A DNA stretch of 64,000 nucleotides from Ameyamaea chiangmaiensis (GCF_025995235.1 NZ_BAPT01000036.1:1-64000); one strand, 5' to 3'. Positions 1 through 9,290 are shown, counted from the first letter of the stretch. Numbers and translations: made by a program. Notes: generated from the sequence alone by a model not told the origin.

Positions 1-170
1 AGATTTGTGGCATCCCACAGATCCACAAGCAGATGAGTCCCGGCAAATCTCATGCCGTCACGCTCGATGAAGTAATCCTTCCGCTCCTCGTCAGAGACGG
101 CAGGTGTTGACGAATTCTGGATATCTCTCGGGAGTTCCGATACCATCCCCAGTCGAGCAAGTGCGTTCAT
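1..170 (-). CDS. speD: S-adenosylmethionine decarboxylase proenzyme, N-terminal part (cut by window edge)
   Basis: Only the first 56 codons are in the window; the rest lies beyond base 1. The start ATG at 170 follows a G-rich ribosome site (GGGGG). The segment DGMRFAGTHLLVDLWDA matches the conserved N-terminus of bacterial SpeD, a pyruvoyl enzyme that decarboxylates SAM to feed spermidine synthesis. About 40 residues precede this motif, a modest N-terminal extension. The self-cleavage serine and the catalytic residues would lie outside the window, so integrity cannot be judged. It is transcribed in the same direction as the flagellar operon upstream and separated from it by a hairpin at 208-236. 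Confidence 0.8.
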   Translation of the reverse strand, partial: MNALARLGMVSELPRDIQNSSTPAVSDEERKDYFIERDGMRFAGTHLLVDLWDATN

Positions 171-207
171 CACGTACCCCCAAACCAGTAGACAGCCTGT
201 TGGGCAA

Positions 208-236
208 AAGCGCCCCCTTGGGCCAAGACGGCGCTT
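208..236 (-). terminator. Nested hairpin between the 927-aa protein gene and speD
   Basis: Perfect 7-base arms (AAGCGCC at 208-214, GGCGCTT at 230-236) enclose a second small stem (CTTG/CAAG). On the minus strand only a short TTTT follows, so it is a weak intrinsic terminator at best. It could equally be a leader structure in the speD 5' region, since it ends about 38 bases before that start codon. Confidence 0.4.
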
Positions 237-289
237 GATAAGGCCACACCCTTGTTCGCGCAAGCGCTTTCTGTCCCACACGCATTTTT

Positions 290-3073
290 TTAATCAAACG
301 GTCTTTTATCGGCGGGTAACGCCGCCACGCGGGTACCCGCCGGCAGCGACGGCATGGCGGCGCTGAGCAGACGGAACACGGCACTCTGGCGCGGGTTTGT
401 GATGCGTGCGTCATAGCGCCGCGCCAGTTCGTCCAGTCGGGCATGATCCCCCGCCCGCGACGCATCGGCCGCAAGCCGGACGACCAAGGCCTGCTGCGCG
501 TCGTCCAACGAACCGTCAGCGGGCACGCGCGCAGCCACGAGCGCCGCGAGGGTCCGGACCGCCTCGGCCCAGTTCTGGCGGCGCTCAAGCGTGTCGGCAC
601 GCAGTCCCAGCGCCTCGTCCGTCGACACGCCGTTCAGAAGGGCAATCGCGTCGTCATCACGGCCCTGTGCGATCGCCGCCCGCGCCGCCAGGACACTGAC
701 AGCGCTTTCAAGATCAGGGCGTCCCATGGCCGAAGGGTCGTCGCGCAAGGCCTGGGTGATCGTCACCGCCTGGTCCGGACGGCCCAGTTCCAGCATCGCC
801 CTCGCGAAACGAACACCGACGTCTGGACGCAAGGATGATGCCGCCGGATCCGCCCACAGCACCGCGAGGTCATCCGCAGCCCGGCTCCACAGATCGAGCC
901 GGGCGAACCGGTCGGCCAACGCGACGCGCAGCCTTGCCTGTGCAAGGGGGTCCGCCACCTGCGAGACATGATGCTCGATCAGGGTCGCAACGGTGATGGC
1001 AGACGGCGTCTCCGGGCCGGGCTTGTCGGGCAACGCCGCAAGGCCGTTGAGGATCGTCACGAGGCGATCGGACCACGCGCCCGACCGTGGGCGCTCATCC
1101 GCGTCGAGCCCGTCCAGAGTCGACAGCGCATCCTGCCAACGCCCGGCGGCCATCCAGGCATCCGCGCCCGCGGCACGCACCTCCGGCTCGATCCCGGCGA
1201 GGCGCGCATCGGGCACCAATGCGTCCATCGCGCGGCCCGCGCCCGTCGCGTCCAGTCGTCCCAGGTGCCTCCGCAGCGCGATCGATTCGAAGCGGGCCTT
1301 TGCGGCTGCAACCAGATCAGCGCCTTTCGCGAGACGATCGAACGTCGCCAGGGCCGTTCCCTCGTGGCCGGTACGGGACGCCAGAAGGGCCTCTCCGAAA
1401 TCGCGGGGCGCGAGCGCGGGGTCCGCAAGGCGCGCGCCCGCGCGATCGGGCGGTGCCGATCGTCCCAGTATCTCCGCGATGTCGGGCGCAAGCGCGGCAC
1501 GTAAGGGCGCGGGGTAGGCCTGGAACGCCGGAAAGCCACCGTCGATCAGCAGGGCAGCATCCGTCTGACGCTCGCGCTGCCGCCCCATGGCCAGACCGCG
1601 CCACAAAAGCGCTTCCGGCGTGTTCCCGAGGTCCGGATCGTCCAACGTACGCATGGCGTCCTCTTGCTCGTCCACCCGGTGTGCGAGCACCACGGTTGCA
1701 GCCTTGAGGAACCGAACCGACGCGTCCGCGCCGGCATCGGGCTGATCGCGTATCAGCGTATCGGTGATGTCCCGTGCCGTTGGCGCGTCATTCAGTGCCA
1801 CAGACAGACGGGCAGCCCGCAGCCGCGGTGTACTGCGATCGGCAGGGGCCGCTATAGCAGCTTCCTGCCATGCGCGACGACGCATCTCCTGCACCGACAG
1901 CGCCGGCAGGGCCGCAAGATGCAGAAGGGGCGACACGTCGCCGGCCGTGCCAGCGGGAGCGGAGCCTGCTTGCGCGCCGTGTGCCAACATCAATGGCGCG
2001 CCCAGCGCATCGAGAAAAAATCCAGTCTTGGCCATGCGCAGTTCGAGACGATCGGACAGAGCCTCGATCACCAGTCCGGCGCGCGAAGGCCGCACAGAGT
2101 AGCCGACACGACCGAGACCCGCGCCCACATACCCGGCCGAGCCACTGACAAGACCCACCAGCAACGCCCGCCCGGTCACCGGGTCGGCGATCCGCAACGT
2201 ACGCACCGGGTCCGGTGCGGAAAACAGCATCCCACCGTTTTCGGCCGTCATCTCGAAGGGTGCGGACGGCCCATCGCCGCTATCTGCGTCAAGAATCCAG
2301 CCGCCCGGGCACGGTCGTACTCCCGGGACGTCGCGACCGACCGCAGGGAACGACAAGCGCGTCAGCCCATCTCGAACGGAAACATCGAGACCAGAAAACG
2401 GGCTTCCAGGAGATATGGCACTCGCGTCCATCGCATGTTCGCCGTCGGCCAGCAGCAGGTACTGGTCTCCGGACCGGAAGAACGCGATTCCGGTCTTGTC
2501 ACCAAGCGGAAGAAAGATCCGACGCGAGGCCGATTGTGCGGACGGCACGTCCGGGACCCCGTCGCGCGCGGAAAGACGATCGTCCGGTATGGCCAACGCG
2601 GGGGCCGCCACGTTCGGGCTCAGCGTCGGGGGGGTATCGACGCGGGCGCTCCAGCCGGTCGGCAGCGCACCGGCCGACAGCAGGCGCGCGGCACTGTCCG
2701 CCGGAGCTGGCACGGCAGTATCACCGATCGGACCCGGACGGATCACGACACGGCCCGCCCCCTGCGTGACCGTGAGGCCCGCATGTCCCGGAAACGCGAT
2801 CGCGACTCCACCATGGAAAAATCCGATCAGACGCGCGTCCTGCGACAGCGGCAGACGAAACGGCAGCATATCGCCCGACGTGCTCAGCGTGACCGTCTGC
2901 CCCTGTTGTTGAACGGTCACGGGCGCGTCAATCGCTAAGGCGAGACCGCCCCCCGGCACCGGGGTCGCCTCCACATGCCGCAGGGAACCGGCACGCGCCT
3001 GCACGGCAAAACACGCGACAAGCCCGACGGCCGTCGTCAGATGCCGTCCGCCTCGGAATCGACGGCACATCAT
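290..3073 (-). CDS. Large exported helical-repeat (TPR-like) protein of the flagellar operon
   Basis: A 927-residue protein with a Sec-type signal peptide (basic start, hydrophobic stretch, cleavage near ARA-G at about residue 29). Residues 30 to about 340 look beta-rich. From about 390 onward it is Ala/Leu/Arg-rich and helical with repeat spacing like degenerate tetratricopeptide repeats. Its ATG overlaps the motE stop by one base (TGATG), so translation is probably coupled. Position at the end of fliL-fliM-DUF6468-motE suggests a periplasmic role in flagellar assembly or motor function. That is inference from context only; no named domain is recognised with certainty. Confidence 0.75.
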   Translation of the reverse strand: MMCRRFRGGRHLTTAVGLVACFAVQARAGSLRHVEATPVPGGGLALAIDAPVTVQQQGQTVTLSTSGDMLPFRLPLSQDARLIGFFHGGVAIAFPGHAGLTVTQGAGRVVIRPGPIGDTAVPAPADSAARLLSAGALPTGWSARVDTPPTLSPNVAAPALAIPDDRLSARDGVPDVPSAQSASRRIFLPLGDKTGIAFFRSGDQYLLLADGEHAMDASAISPGSPFSGLDVSVRDGLTRLSFPAVGRDVPGVRPCPGGWILDADSGDGPSAPFEMTAENGGMLFSAPDPVRTLRIADPVTGRALLVGLVSGSAGYVGAGLGRVGYSVRPSRAGLVIEALSDRLELRMAKTGFFLDALGAPLMLAHGAQAGSAPAGTAGDVSPLLHLAALPALSVQEMRRRAWQEAAIAAPADRSTPRLRAARLSVALNDAPTARDITDTLIRDQPDAGADASVRFLKAATVVLAHRVDEQEDAMRTLDDPDLGNTPEALLWRGLAMGRQRERQTDAALLIDGGFPAFQAYPAPLRAALAPDIAEILGRSAPPDRAGARLADPALAPRDFGEALLASRTGHEGTALATFDRLAKGADLVAAAKARFESIALRRHLGRLDATGAGRAMDALVPDARLAGIEPEVRAAGADAWMAAGRWQDALSTLDGLDADERPRSGAWSDRLVTILNGLAALPDKPGPETPSAITVATLIEHHVSQVADPLAQARLRVALADRFARLDLWSRAADDLAVLWADPAASSLRPDVGVRFARAMLELGRPDQAVTITQALRDDPSAMGRPDLESAVSVLAARAAIAQGRDDDAIALLNGVSTDEALGLRADTLERRQNWAEAVRTLAALVAARVPADGSLDDAQQALVVRLAADASRAGDHARLDELARRYDARITNPRQSAVFRLLSAAMPSLPAGTRVAALPADKRPFD

Positions 3074-3744
3074 CAGCGCACGAACACCGGCGTCAGACGC
3101 ACGCCAGTGTCGTGCATCCCGGCGAGCAGCTGGGTGGCGAGGTTCACGCGCTCGGGCGTCATGCCGCCCATGATGGCGGACGCTTTGCGTGGGTTCATGC
3201 GGTCAAGAACCCGCACCATCACATGCATATCAAGCACGTCAAAGATCGTGGCGGCATCACGGGGACTCATGTTTTCATAGATGCGCACCAGCCGGTCGAG
3301 GTCGGCCGTACTCATGTCCTGCCGTGCCTGATCGCGCGCGCGATAGTCGCCGACGATCTTTTCGTAGACGGCCATTTTCTGCGCGAGGGCGGTCTCGGAC
3401 GCGTCTACGACCCTTTGCTTTTCAAGGAGCGTGCTTTCCAGGACATCGAGTTGCTTCTGCCGCGCGGACAGCGACTGCAGCAGGGCGAGTTGTTCCGGGT
3501 CAGCGGGCGGCGTCGGAGTGGTCGCCGGCTCCCCTGGCACGGCGGACGGGGCAGCCGGGGTTGGCGCCGCCGTCGTGACGGACGCTCCGCTCGCATAGGC
3601 GGGCGAGGCGAGAACACGTTGAACAACCGGACTTTCGGTACCCCCGAGGAAATAGTCCGTCAAAACGCACAACTTGATCGCGAGCAGGACCGACATCGTG
3701 ACGGCGACCATCGAAAACAGGCGCGACAGGGACAGAAGTTTCAT
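3073..3744 (-). CDS. motE: MotE-family flagellar protein
   Basis: 223 residues. One hydrophobic N-terminal segment (about 10-32) acts as signal or anchor, a Pro/Ala-rich linker follows, then a likely coiled coil (about 90-140). The C-terminal region resembles the MgtE N-terminal domain (YENMSPRDAATIFDVL ... MNPRKASAIMGGM). This architecture is that of MotE, described in rhizobia as a periplasmic chaperone that stabilises MotC of the flagellar motor. It lies four bases after the DUF6468 gene and overlaps the next gene. No motC is in the window, so the partner is unknown here. Confidence 0.75.
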   Translation of the reverse strand: MKLLSLSRLFSMVAVTMSVLLAIKLCVLTDYFLGGTESPVVQRVLASPAYASGASVTTAAPTPAAPSAVPGEPATTPTPPADPEQLALLQSLSARQKQLDVLESTLLEKQRVVDASETALAQKMAVYEKIVGDYRARDQARQDMSTADLDRLVRIYENMSPRDAATIFDVLDMHVMVRVLDRMNPRKASAIMGGMTPERVNLATQLLAGMHDTGVRLTPVFVR

Positions 3745-3748
3745 CGGA

Positions 3749-4207
3749 TCACTTCATCTTCAGGGCGCGAAGAAGATCGCGTTCGGCCAGACTGCGCGGC
3801 TTTCCCGACGACGGAGGCGGCTGCCATTCATACGCCGCAGGAGATGCCTGCTCCTTGCCATTCTCTACGGCATCGGCGAGGTATTTCCCCGCTCGCAGCG
3901 CACGGTCCAGGCGATCGGAGACGGCTTCGCCTTTTTCCGTCATCGTTGCGAGCTCGGACCGCAAAAGCCGGGCCTGATCGATCAGTTTGCCCAGTTGACG
4001 CCCGACGCTGTCACCACTGCGATGCAGTTGTTCGATCCCCTCCTCCGCCTGACGGCTGCTGTCCTGAAGACTGGCGATCAGGTCGGCAAGCGCGGCCCGG
4101 TCGCGACGCAGCGTCGCAAGCGAACGGCCCAGATACATGCTGTAGGTGATCGAGACCGTCAGCAGCACCGACAGGAAAATCTCCAGACCGACCTGAAATT
4201 CGTCCAT
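3749..4207 (-). CDS. DUF6468 membrane-anchored coiled-coil protein
   Basis: 152 residues with one N-terminal transmembrane segment (about 8-26) followed by a long charged helical stretch (about 30-110) typical of a coiled coil. The pattern and its place directly after fliM match the DUF6468 family found in alphaproteobacterial flagellar operons. A GGAAAG ribosome site precedes ATG at 4207, 13 bases after the fliM stop. Biochemical function is unknown; membrane association next to the motor switch is inferred. Confidence 0.7.
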   Translation of the reverse strand: MDEFQVGLEIFLSVLLTVSITYSMYLGRSLATLRRDRAALADLIASLQDSSRQAEEGIEQLHRSGDSVGRQLGKLIDQARLLRSELATMTEKGEAVSDRLDRALRAGKYLADAVENGKEQASPAAYEWQPPPSSGKPRSLAERDLLRALKMK

Positions 4208-4220
4208 CTTTCCATTACCC

Positions 4221-5291
4221 TCAGGAATAGGCTCTCAACATCGGCACCTCGGTATCGTCGTCCGTGTTCCGGATCATGTCGTCCTCGACGCGAACCGCAA
4301 CGCGGTCCTTGCGGCGTCCCACCCGGCCTGTAAACAGCCGCTTGCTGCCACATCGGAGATGAACGACGGCGTCGACGCCCTGTCGCAGGGCGATCTTCTG
4401 GCCGGGTTTGAGCTGCATCAGATCCACCAGTGGCAAGGTCTGTTCGTCCAGAACGACTTCCAGCTCGACCTGTGTATTCCATAATTCGCGGGCCAGATGA
4501 GTCTCCCAGATCGAGTCCTGACCGAACTTTTCGCCCATGAACTGCTGCAACAGCAGATCGCGGACAGGTTCCAGCGTCGCATAGGGCAGCAGCAGATCGA
4601 TATCGCCGCCGCGACCGTCCATATCGACGTGCATCCGGGTCAGCACCGCCGCGTTCGACCCGCGGGAAATCGCGGCAAAACGGGCGTTAACCTCGAGACG
4701 TTCAAAACGAAAATTGACCGCGCAGATCGGACCAAAACTTGCGGAGAAATCCGCAAGCGCCAGCTTTACCAGACGCTCCACAAGCCCACGTTCGATCATC
4801 GTGAAAGGCCGCGCATGACTGTGGGACGCCGCGGTCGAACCCCGCTGACCGCCCATCAGGACATCCACAATCGTATAGACCAAAGCCGGATCGACCACCA
4901 TCAGGCCGTAGTTTTCCCACTCCTCGGCCTTGAAGACCGCGAAGACCGCCGTCGGTTCGACCGAATTCACATACTCGGAAAATCGAAGGGACCGCATGCC
5001 GTCGGTCGTCATTTCCACGTTGTCGTTGGTAAAGTTTCTCAACGACGTCGTGAGCATGCGAAGCCACCGGTCGAAGACGATCTCCAGCATCGGTAGACGT
5101 TCGTGAGAGACGAAGCCCGCGCCGATGATTTTTTCCATACCGGAGTGCTGGTAATCCGCCAGGGGGAAATCATGGGTGCCCAGCAGGCTGTCGATCTCGT
5201 CCTGATTGAGGATACGGTCCATCGGCTCGGACTGCAGCGCATCGATCGCCGCTGCGTCGTCCTTGCGTTCCGTGGGTGTCTCGCCACTCAC
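4221..5291 (-). CDS. fliM: Flagellar motor switch protein FliM
   Basis: 356 residues. The N-terminus carries the CheY-binding motif (LNQDEIDSLLG, about residues 28-38) after a short extension. The central CheC-like domain spans about 65-260 and the C-terminal SpoA/FliN-like domain about 280-350. FliM forms the C-ring middle layer, binds phospho-CheY and sets rotation direction. The start codon overlaps the fliL stop (ATGA), indicating coupling. No fliN or fliG is in the window. Confidence 0.95.
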   Translation of the reverse strand: MSGETPTERKDDAAAIDALQSEPMDRILNQDEIDSLLGTHDFPLADYQHSGMEKIIGAGFVSHERLPMLEIVFDRWLRMLTTSLRNFTNDNVEMTTDGMRSLRFSEYVNSVEPTAVFAVFKAEEWENYGLMVVDPALVYTIVDVLMGGQRGSTAASHSHARPFTMIERGLVERLVKLALADFSASFGPICAVNFRFERLEVNARFAAISRGSNAAVLTRMHVDMDGRGGDIDLLLPYATLEPVRDLLLQQFMGEKFGQDSIWETHLARELWNTQVELEVVLDEQTLPLVDLMQLKPGQKIALRQGVDAVVHLRCGSKRLFTGRVGRRKDRVAVRVEDDMIRNTDDDTEVPMLRAYS

Positions 5292-5764
5292 TGGACCAGC
5301 AACTGCACGAAATAGAGGTTGCGCAGGGGCACTGGCGCCATCAGCACGTTCAGCCGACCGAACAACGCCTCCTTCAGGCGATAAAGACCCGCCCCCTGCA
5401 ATTCGTCGGCGCGGGCGGCGTGCAGATAGGTCTGGAAGGCGTCCTGGATGCGCGGCATGGCATCGTTGACCGCCTGCGCGTCGTCGGGGCTGTTGACCTC
5501 GATCGTCGCGTTGAGTTTGACGAATTCAACGCGTTGACCGCCGGTGTCGAGATTGGAGATGATCGTGGGGATCGACACCAGTACCGGCGGCCCCATCCTG
5601 GTGGTCGTCGAATGATGGCCACCGCCCGCCGGTTTCCACCGCTTCCAGGCATAGGTGCCACCGCCCGCAACAACGCCGAGCAGCACCACAGCGACCAGCA
5701 TCAGTACGCGGCGGCGATTTTTCTTCGGGGCGGCTGGGCTGCCCGGCTCCTCACTGTCGGCCAT
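5288..5764 (-). CDS. fliL: Flagellar basal-body protein FliL
   Basis: 158 residues: short cytoplasmic Lys/Arg-rich N-terminus, one transmembrane helix (about 19-37), a glycine/histidine linker, and a periplasmic FliL domain to the C-terminus. FliL surrounds the stator at the inner membrane and supports torque. It is the first gene of the operon read toward lower coordinates. Its ribosome site (AGAG just before ATG) lies in the arm of a hairpin at 5768-5807, so translation may be structure-controlled. Confidence 0.9.
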   Translation of the reverse strand: MADSEEPGSPAAPKKNRRRVLMLVAVVLLGVVAGGGTYAWKRWKPAGGGHHSTTTRMGPPVLVSIPTIISNLDTGGQRVEFVKLNATIEVNSPDDAQAVNDAMPRIQDAFQTYLHAARADELQGAGLYRLKEALFGRLNVLMAPVPLRNLYFVQLLVQ

Positions 5765-5767
5765 CGG

Positions 5768-5807
5768 TCACTCTACACACAGATCTCGTTCGATCTGTGG
5801 AGAGTGA
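5768..5807 (-). promoter_or_regulatory. Hairpin covering the fliL ribosome binding site
   Basis: Arms 5768-5785 and 5792-5807 pair through TCACTCT/AGAGTGA and CAGATC/GATCTG with a small bulge. On the minus-strand transcript the 3' arm contains the AGAG that serves as the fliL Shine-Dalgarno, ending four bases before ATG. It has no T-tract, so a translation-controlling leader is more likely than a terminator. Confidence 0.4.
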
Positions 5808-5864
5808 CGCCGAATGGTTAATGTTGTGTGAGCGAAGCGCGGGAAAAAACATCGCAGTAACATT

Positions 5865-5893
5865 GGCCCGGGCCCGTCAGGGTGCCCCGGGCC
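5865..5893 (-). terminator. GC hairpin after the OmpA-family gene
   Basis: Perfect 8-base arms GGCCCGGG (5865-5872) and CCCGGGCC (5886-5893) begin eight bases after the OmpA-family stop codon. No immediate T-run follows; a T6 run lies about 30 bases further on. It is probably a terminator separating this gene from the fliL operon. Confidence 0.4.
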
Positions 5894-5900
5894 TGCGCGA

Positions 5901-7043
5901 TCATTTCAGAATGATCTCGACGCGACGGTTCTGCGGCTCGCGCGTGTTGGCGGCCGTCACCACCAACGGATGCGCCTCGCCGAAGCCCTGCACCGCAATG
6001 GAGGGGCCGGGGACGCCATCACGCACCAGTTCCGCCCGAACCGTGTCTGCGCGCCGGACCGACAGCGCCATGTTATACTTCTCGCCCCGCATGCCTGGGT
6101 GGGCCGCCGAGTTGTCGGTATAGCCGTTGACCTCGATCCGGGTCACCTCGGTGTGGGTCGTGGCCTGCGCCGCCTGCGCCACGATCGCGCGTGCACGGTC
6201 GCTCAGAGCCGCCGAATCCCAGTCGAAGAACACAAGATAGGTTCGCGCGACGACCGGCGCCGGAACGGCAGCCATCACCGGGGCGGGCGGCGGCGGGGGT
6301 GCTGGATTGAATTCGTATCGCAGACCCAGCATCAGGGAGTGATTGAAATCGGTGTTCGTGTCGCGATTGCCGGTCGCCACCACGTCGCTCTTGCTGGCGC
6401 CATACGTGGTCGCCGTGTGGGACTGCGGGCCGAGCATCGTCCAGAACCGGTATTCGGCCGTCGCGGACAGCCCGACGACCCAGGGAACCGGAAAGGCAAG
6501 ACCGAAGATGCCCTGATAGGCGAAATTGCCGAACGTGCCGCCGATAGACTGCATCTGGCCGCCCATCGGTGTGACATGGGCGTTCATGCCCTGCCAGGCA
6601 TAGCCGACGCCGGCCCCGAAATAGGGAAACAGCCAGCTTTTGCCGATATCCATGTCGAACAGCGCATTGGCCATGACGCCATAGGTCTGCTGGCGGCCGC
6701 CGACCGAACTGCGGAAGTCGTTGGTGCCGAACTTACGCAGGCCATTATTGCGATAATCGCCCTCGACCTCGACACGGAAGCCGTTGCCCAGACCGTAGCC
6801 AAGGCTGCCGATGCCCGTCACGCCGGTGTCGTAGTGATCACGGCCACCACCGGGGACCATCGCCCCCGACCGCACGCGCTGCGCCTGGTTGAAACTCGCG
6901 CCACCTTCGCCCGCGATGTAGAGCCCCTGCACCGGCTGGGCATGGACCACTGCCGGGCACACGGCCGCACCGGTCAGTATCGAAGCGGAGTATAGCGCGC
7001 GCCTGAGGGCCCGACGGCTCACCTGTGCCAAGCGCATCTTCAT
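5901..7043 (-). CDS. OmpA-family outer membrane protein with N-terminal beta barrel
   Basis: 380 residues from the ATG at 7043, which has a strong GGGAGAGAG ribosome site; longer upstream reading is not supported. A signal peptide ends near VHAQP. The middle (about 40-250) is rich in Gly/Tyr/Phe strand patterns typical of an OmpA-like barrel. After a short run of prolines (about residue 255), the C-terminal OmpA peptidoglycan-binding domain is clear: FFDWDSAALS, NGYTDNSA, and the final NRRVEI. It would anchor the outer membrane to peptidoglycan. It stands alone between two terminator-like or leader regions. Confidence 0.9.
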   Translation of the reverse strand: MKMRLAQVSRRALRRALYSASILTGAAVCPAVVHAQPVQGLYIAGEGGASFNQAQRVRSGAMVPGGGRDHYDTGVTGIGSLGYGLGNGFRVEVEGDYRNNGLRKFGTNDFRSSVGGRQQTYGVMANALFDMDIGKSWLFPYFGAGVGYAWQGMNAHVTPMGGQMQSIGGTFGNFAYQGIFGLAFPVPWVVGLSATAEYRFWTMLGPQSHTATTYGASKSDVVATGNRDTNTDFNHSLMLGLRYEFNPAPPPPPAPVMAAVPAPVVARTYLVFFDWDSAALSDRARAIVAQAAQATTHTEVTRIEVNGYTDNSAAHPGMRGEKYNMALSVRRADTVRAELVRDGVPGPSIAVQGFGEAHPLVVTAANTREPQNRRVEIILK

Positions 7044-7302
7044 CCAACTCTCTCCCTTCCCCGGCCACCGATCAGCCGGGGCGCGACACACTGCGACGGG
7101 ACCATAGAAATGTGGCCGCCCATCTTATTCGCTCAAACACGTCCCGGACGCAATCCGCCCGATGCCGGCACCCCGCGACGCCCCCGGCTGCCGTCCATGG
7201 CGGCCGGTAGCGGGCGACACGCCAAACGCGGCACCGGGGGCCACGTTGCGTGCGCCGCCGCCAAGATCCCGCGCCGTGACATATCGGCCACAGATCGCCC
7301 CG

Positions 7303-7647
7303 TCACGACGGCAGCACGTTTGCCTCGAACGGGGGATGCAGGGTCGGCACCTCGAATTCGAGCACCCACAGGTCGGGGTCACGCGACAGCTGCCGGGCGA
7401 CATAAGCATCCACGGTGGCCTGATCCACCGGGTCCGGGCCCGTCGCCCGCAGCCATGCCGGGTCGCCATCGGCCGTGCGCGTCTGGGACAGCACCGACAA
7501 CGCGTCGCGCCCGGCCATCAGGACCACGAGCACGCCGCCGGCATCCTCGTCACCGCGTCGCAGCACCATCGCCGACCACCCCTGCCCCACGGCCTGCCGC
7601 AGGACGGCACGGGCCCAGAGCCCCGTTTTCAGTCGCACCTCGGTCAT
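7303..7647 (-). CDS. DUF1491 family protein
   Basis: 114 residues. The start at 7647 lies 11 bases after the S41 protease stop. The sequence begins MTEVRLKTGLWARAVLRQA and ends with a conserved LEFEVPTLHPPFE segment, a pattern typical of the alphaproteobacterial DUF1491 family. Function is unknown. It is likely co-transcribed with the upstream rnr and S41 genes. No membrane segment or signal peptide is visible. The 259 bases between it and the OmpA-family start show no gene. Confidence 0.75.
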   Translation of the reverse strand: MTEVRLKTGLWARAVLRQAVGQGWSAMVLRRGDEDAGGVLVVLMAGRDALSVLSQTRTADGDPAWLRATGPDPVDQATVDAYVARQLSRDPDLWVLEFEVPTLHPPFEANVLPS

Positions 7648-7658
7648 CTGCGTACCTC

Positions 7659-9290
7659 TTATTCCGCCGTGCCGCTGAGGACCGAGGGGTCGGGAATGAC
7701 TCCCTGCAGGGTCTTGTACTCCGCCGGGTTGTCCAGAATCGTCCGCGCCACGTCCAGGTCGCCGTCCGTGCCGACGGCCGCCGGACACGCCTTGCGGATA
7801 TCGAGGATACGCGACACGGGCAGCGGAAAGCGCGCCGCCCGCGCCGCCGCCACCGCGTCGCGGTTGACGGGTTGACCGTCGGCCAGAGACTGCAACTGGT
7901 CGGTCACGGCGGCTTCGCCCCGGCTGGTGCACACCTGCGGCATGACCCCCAGCCCCTGCAGAGGCCAGCCCAGAGGCGCCAGAACGCGGCTCCAGGTGAC
8001 GAACAGTTCGCCCCCGTCCGGCATCTGGGCAAAGGTCTGGACCAGTCCCTTGCCCAGCGTGGCACTGCCGACCACCACCGCGCGCCGGTGGTCCGACAGC
8101 GCGGCGGCCAGGATCTCGGCCGCGCTGGCCGTGCGGCCGTCGACCAGAATGACGATCGGCACGCCACGCGTCATGTCGCCGCCCTGCACCGCCCAGACCC
8201 GGTTGGCCGTGGGATAGCGTCCGCGCGTGATGGCGGTCACGCCGTTGTCCATCACCAATGCGGCGGTCGTCACCGCCTGTTGCAGCACACCGCCCCGATT
8301 GCCGCGGAGATCGAAAATCAGGCCGGTCAGCTTCTGGTCCTGCGTCGCCTGATCCAGATACTGGCTCATCTCCTGCGCCGTATCGGCGGAAAACGACGTG
8401 ATGCGCAGGATCACGACCGAGCCGCTGGAGAACGCATACACCGTCTCGGGGGGCACTGACGCACGCCGCAGGACAACGGTCGACCGCGCGCCCGGACCGC
8501 CCGTCCGCGTGCGGGCGGCCACGGTCACCTGCACGCGCGAATCCGGTGCGCCCTGCAGAAGCGCCTGCACGCGGGCCGCTGAGTCGCCCTCTACCGCATG
8601 CCCGTTGACCGCGACCACGATCTGTCCGGTGTTCAGGCCCGCCGGCCAGGCGGGACCGTTGGTGTTCACCCCCGCGATCACCACCCGCTCCCCATCACGG
8701 GCAAGGGTCAGGCCGACATCGGCCGCACCCCCGTCCCGCGCGGCGCGGTCGGCGGTCGCGGGTGTCGGCGCGACATAGCGCGAGTAGGGATCGAGGTGAT
8801 TGAACAACTCGTCGAAAAAGGACTGGGTCAGGCCGTCGCCGCCACCCGATCGCAGGGTCGCCGATGCCTGCCATGCCTCCTCCGCGAAGCGCGTGACCAG
8901 GGCGGCCCATCCGTTCGTATCGTCGGGCGCGGGCCGTGGGAGGGAGACCAGCGCGGTCTGCCCATTCTGCAACACGACCGTGGGAACGGCCCGGCCGGTC
9001 GGCGCGGGGGCCACGACACTCAGCGCCGGGTCGAGCGCGCCCAGCCCGTTGAGGCCCCACAACGCGAAATCGCTGGCCGGATGTGCCTCAAGCGTGCGGG
9101 GGCCGAGAAAGGTCAGCGCGGTCGCAATGACCGCCGAGAATTCCGTGGCATCGAAACCGCCGGCTGACGCCCCGCCCGTCGCGGGCGTCTGGGCGCGCGC
9201 CGCGTGCGGACGCCACGCAACGGGCGAGGCCAGCAGGCTTGCGACCATCACAAGGCGCAGCGGCAGCCCCAGAAACGGCGCGCCGGTCAC
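7659..9290 (-). CDS. S41 family C-terminal processing peptidase
   Basis: 543 residues from GTG at 9290, which overlaps the rnr stop (GTGA) and has a GGGGGG ribosome site; an in-frame extension further upstream lies within rnr and is rejected. A signal peptide ends near ARAQT. A PDZ-like domain precedes the S41 core. The nucleophile Ser is at about 389 in DGRTASAAEI and the base Lys at about 414 in TLGKG, with the conserved RGNRGG ahead of them. Such proteases trim periplasmic or membrane proteins at their C-termini. A region of about 100 residues follows the catalytic core. Confidence 0.85.
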   Translation of the reverse strand: MTGAPFLGLPLRLVMVASLLASPVAWRPHAARAQTPATGGASAGGFDATEFSAVIATALTFLGPRTLEAHPASDFALWGLNGLGALDPALSVVAPAPTGRAVPTVVLQNGQTALVSLPRPAPDDTNGWAALVTRFAEEAWQASATLRSGGGDGLTQSFFDELFNHLDPYSRYVAPTPATADRAARDGGAADVGLTLARDGERVVIAGVNTNGPAWPAGLNTGQIVVAVNGHAVEGDSAARVQALLQGAPDSRVQVTVAARTRTGGPGARSTVVLRRASVPPETVYAFSSGSVVILRITSFSADTAQEMSQYLDQATQDQKLTGLIFDLRGNRGGVLQQAVTTAALVMDNGVTAITRGRYPTANRVWAVQGGDMTRGVPIVILVDGRTASAAEILAAALSDHRRAVVVGSATLGKGLVQTFAQMPDGGELFVTWSRVLAPLGWPLQGLGVMPQVCTSRGEAAVTDQLQSLADGQPVNRDAVAAARAARFPLPVSRILDIRKACPAAVGTDGDLDVARTILDNPAEYKTLQGVIPDPSVLSGTAE

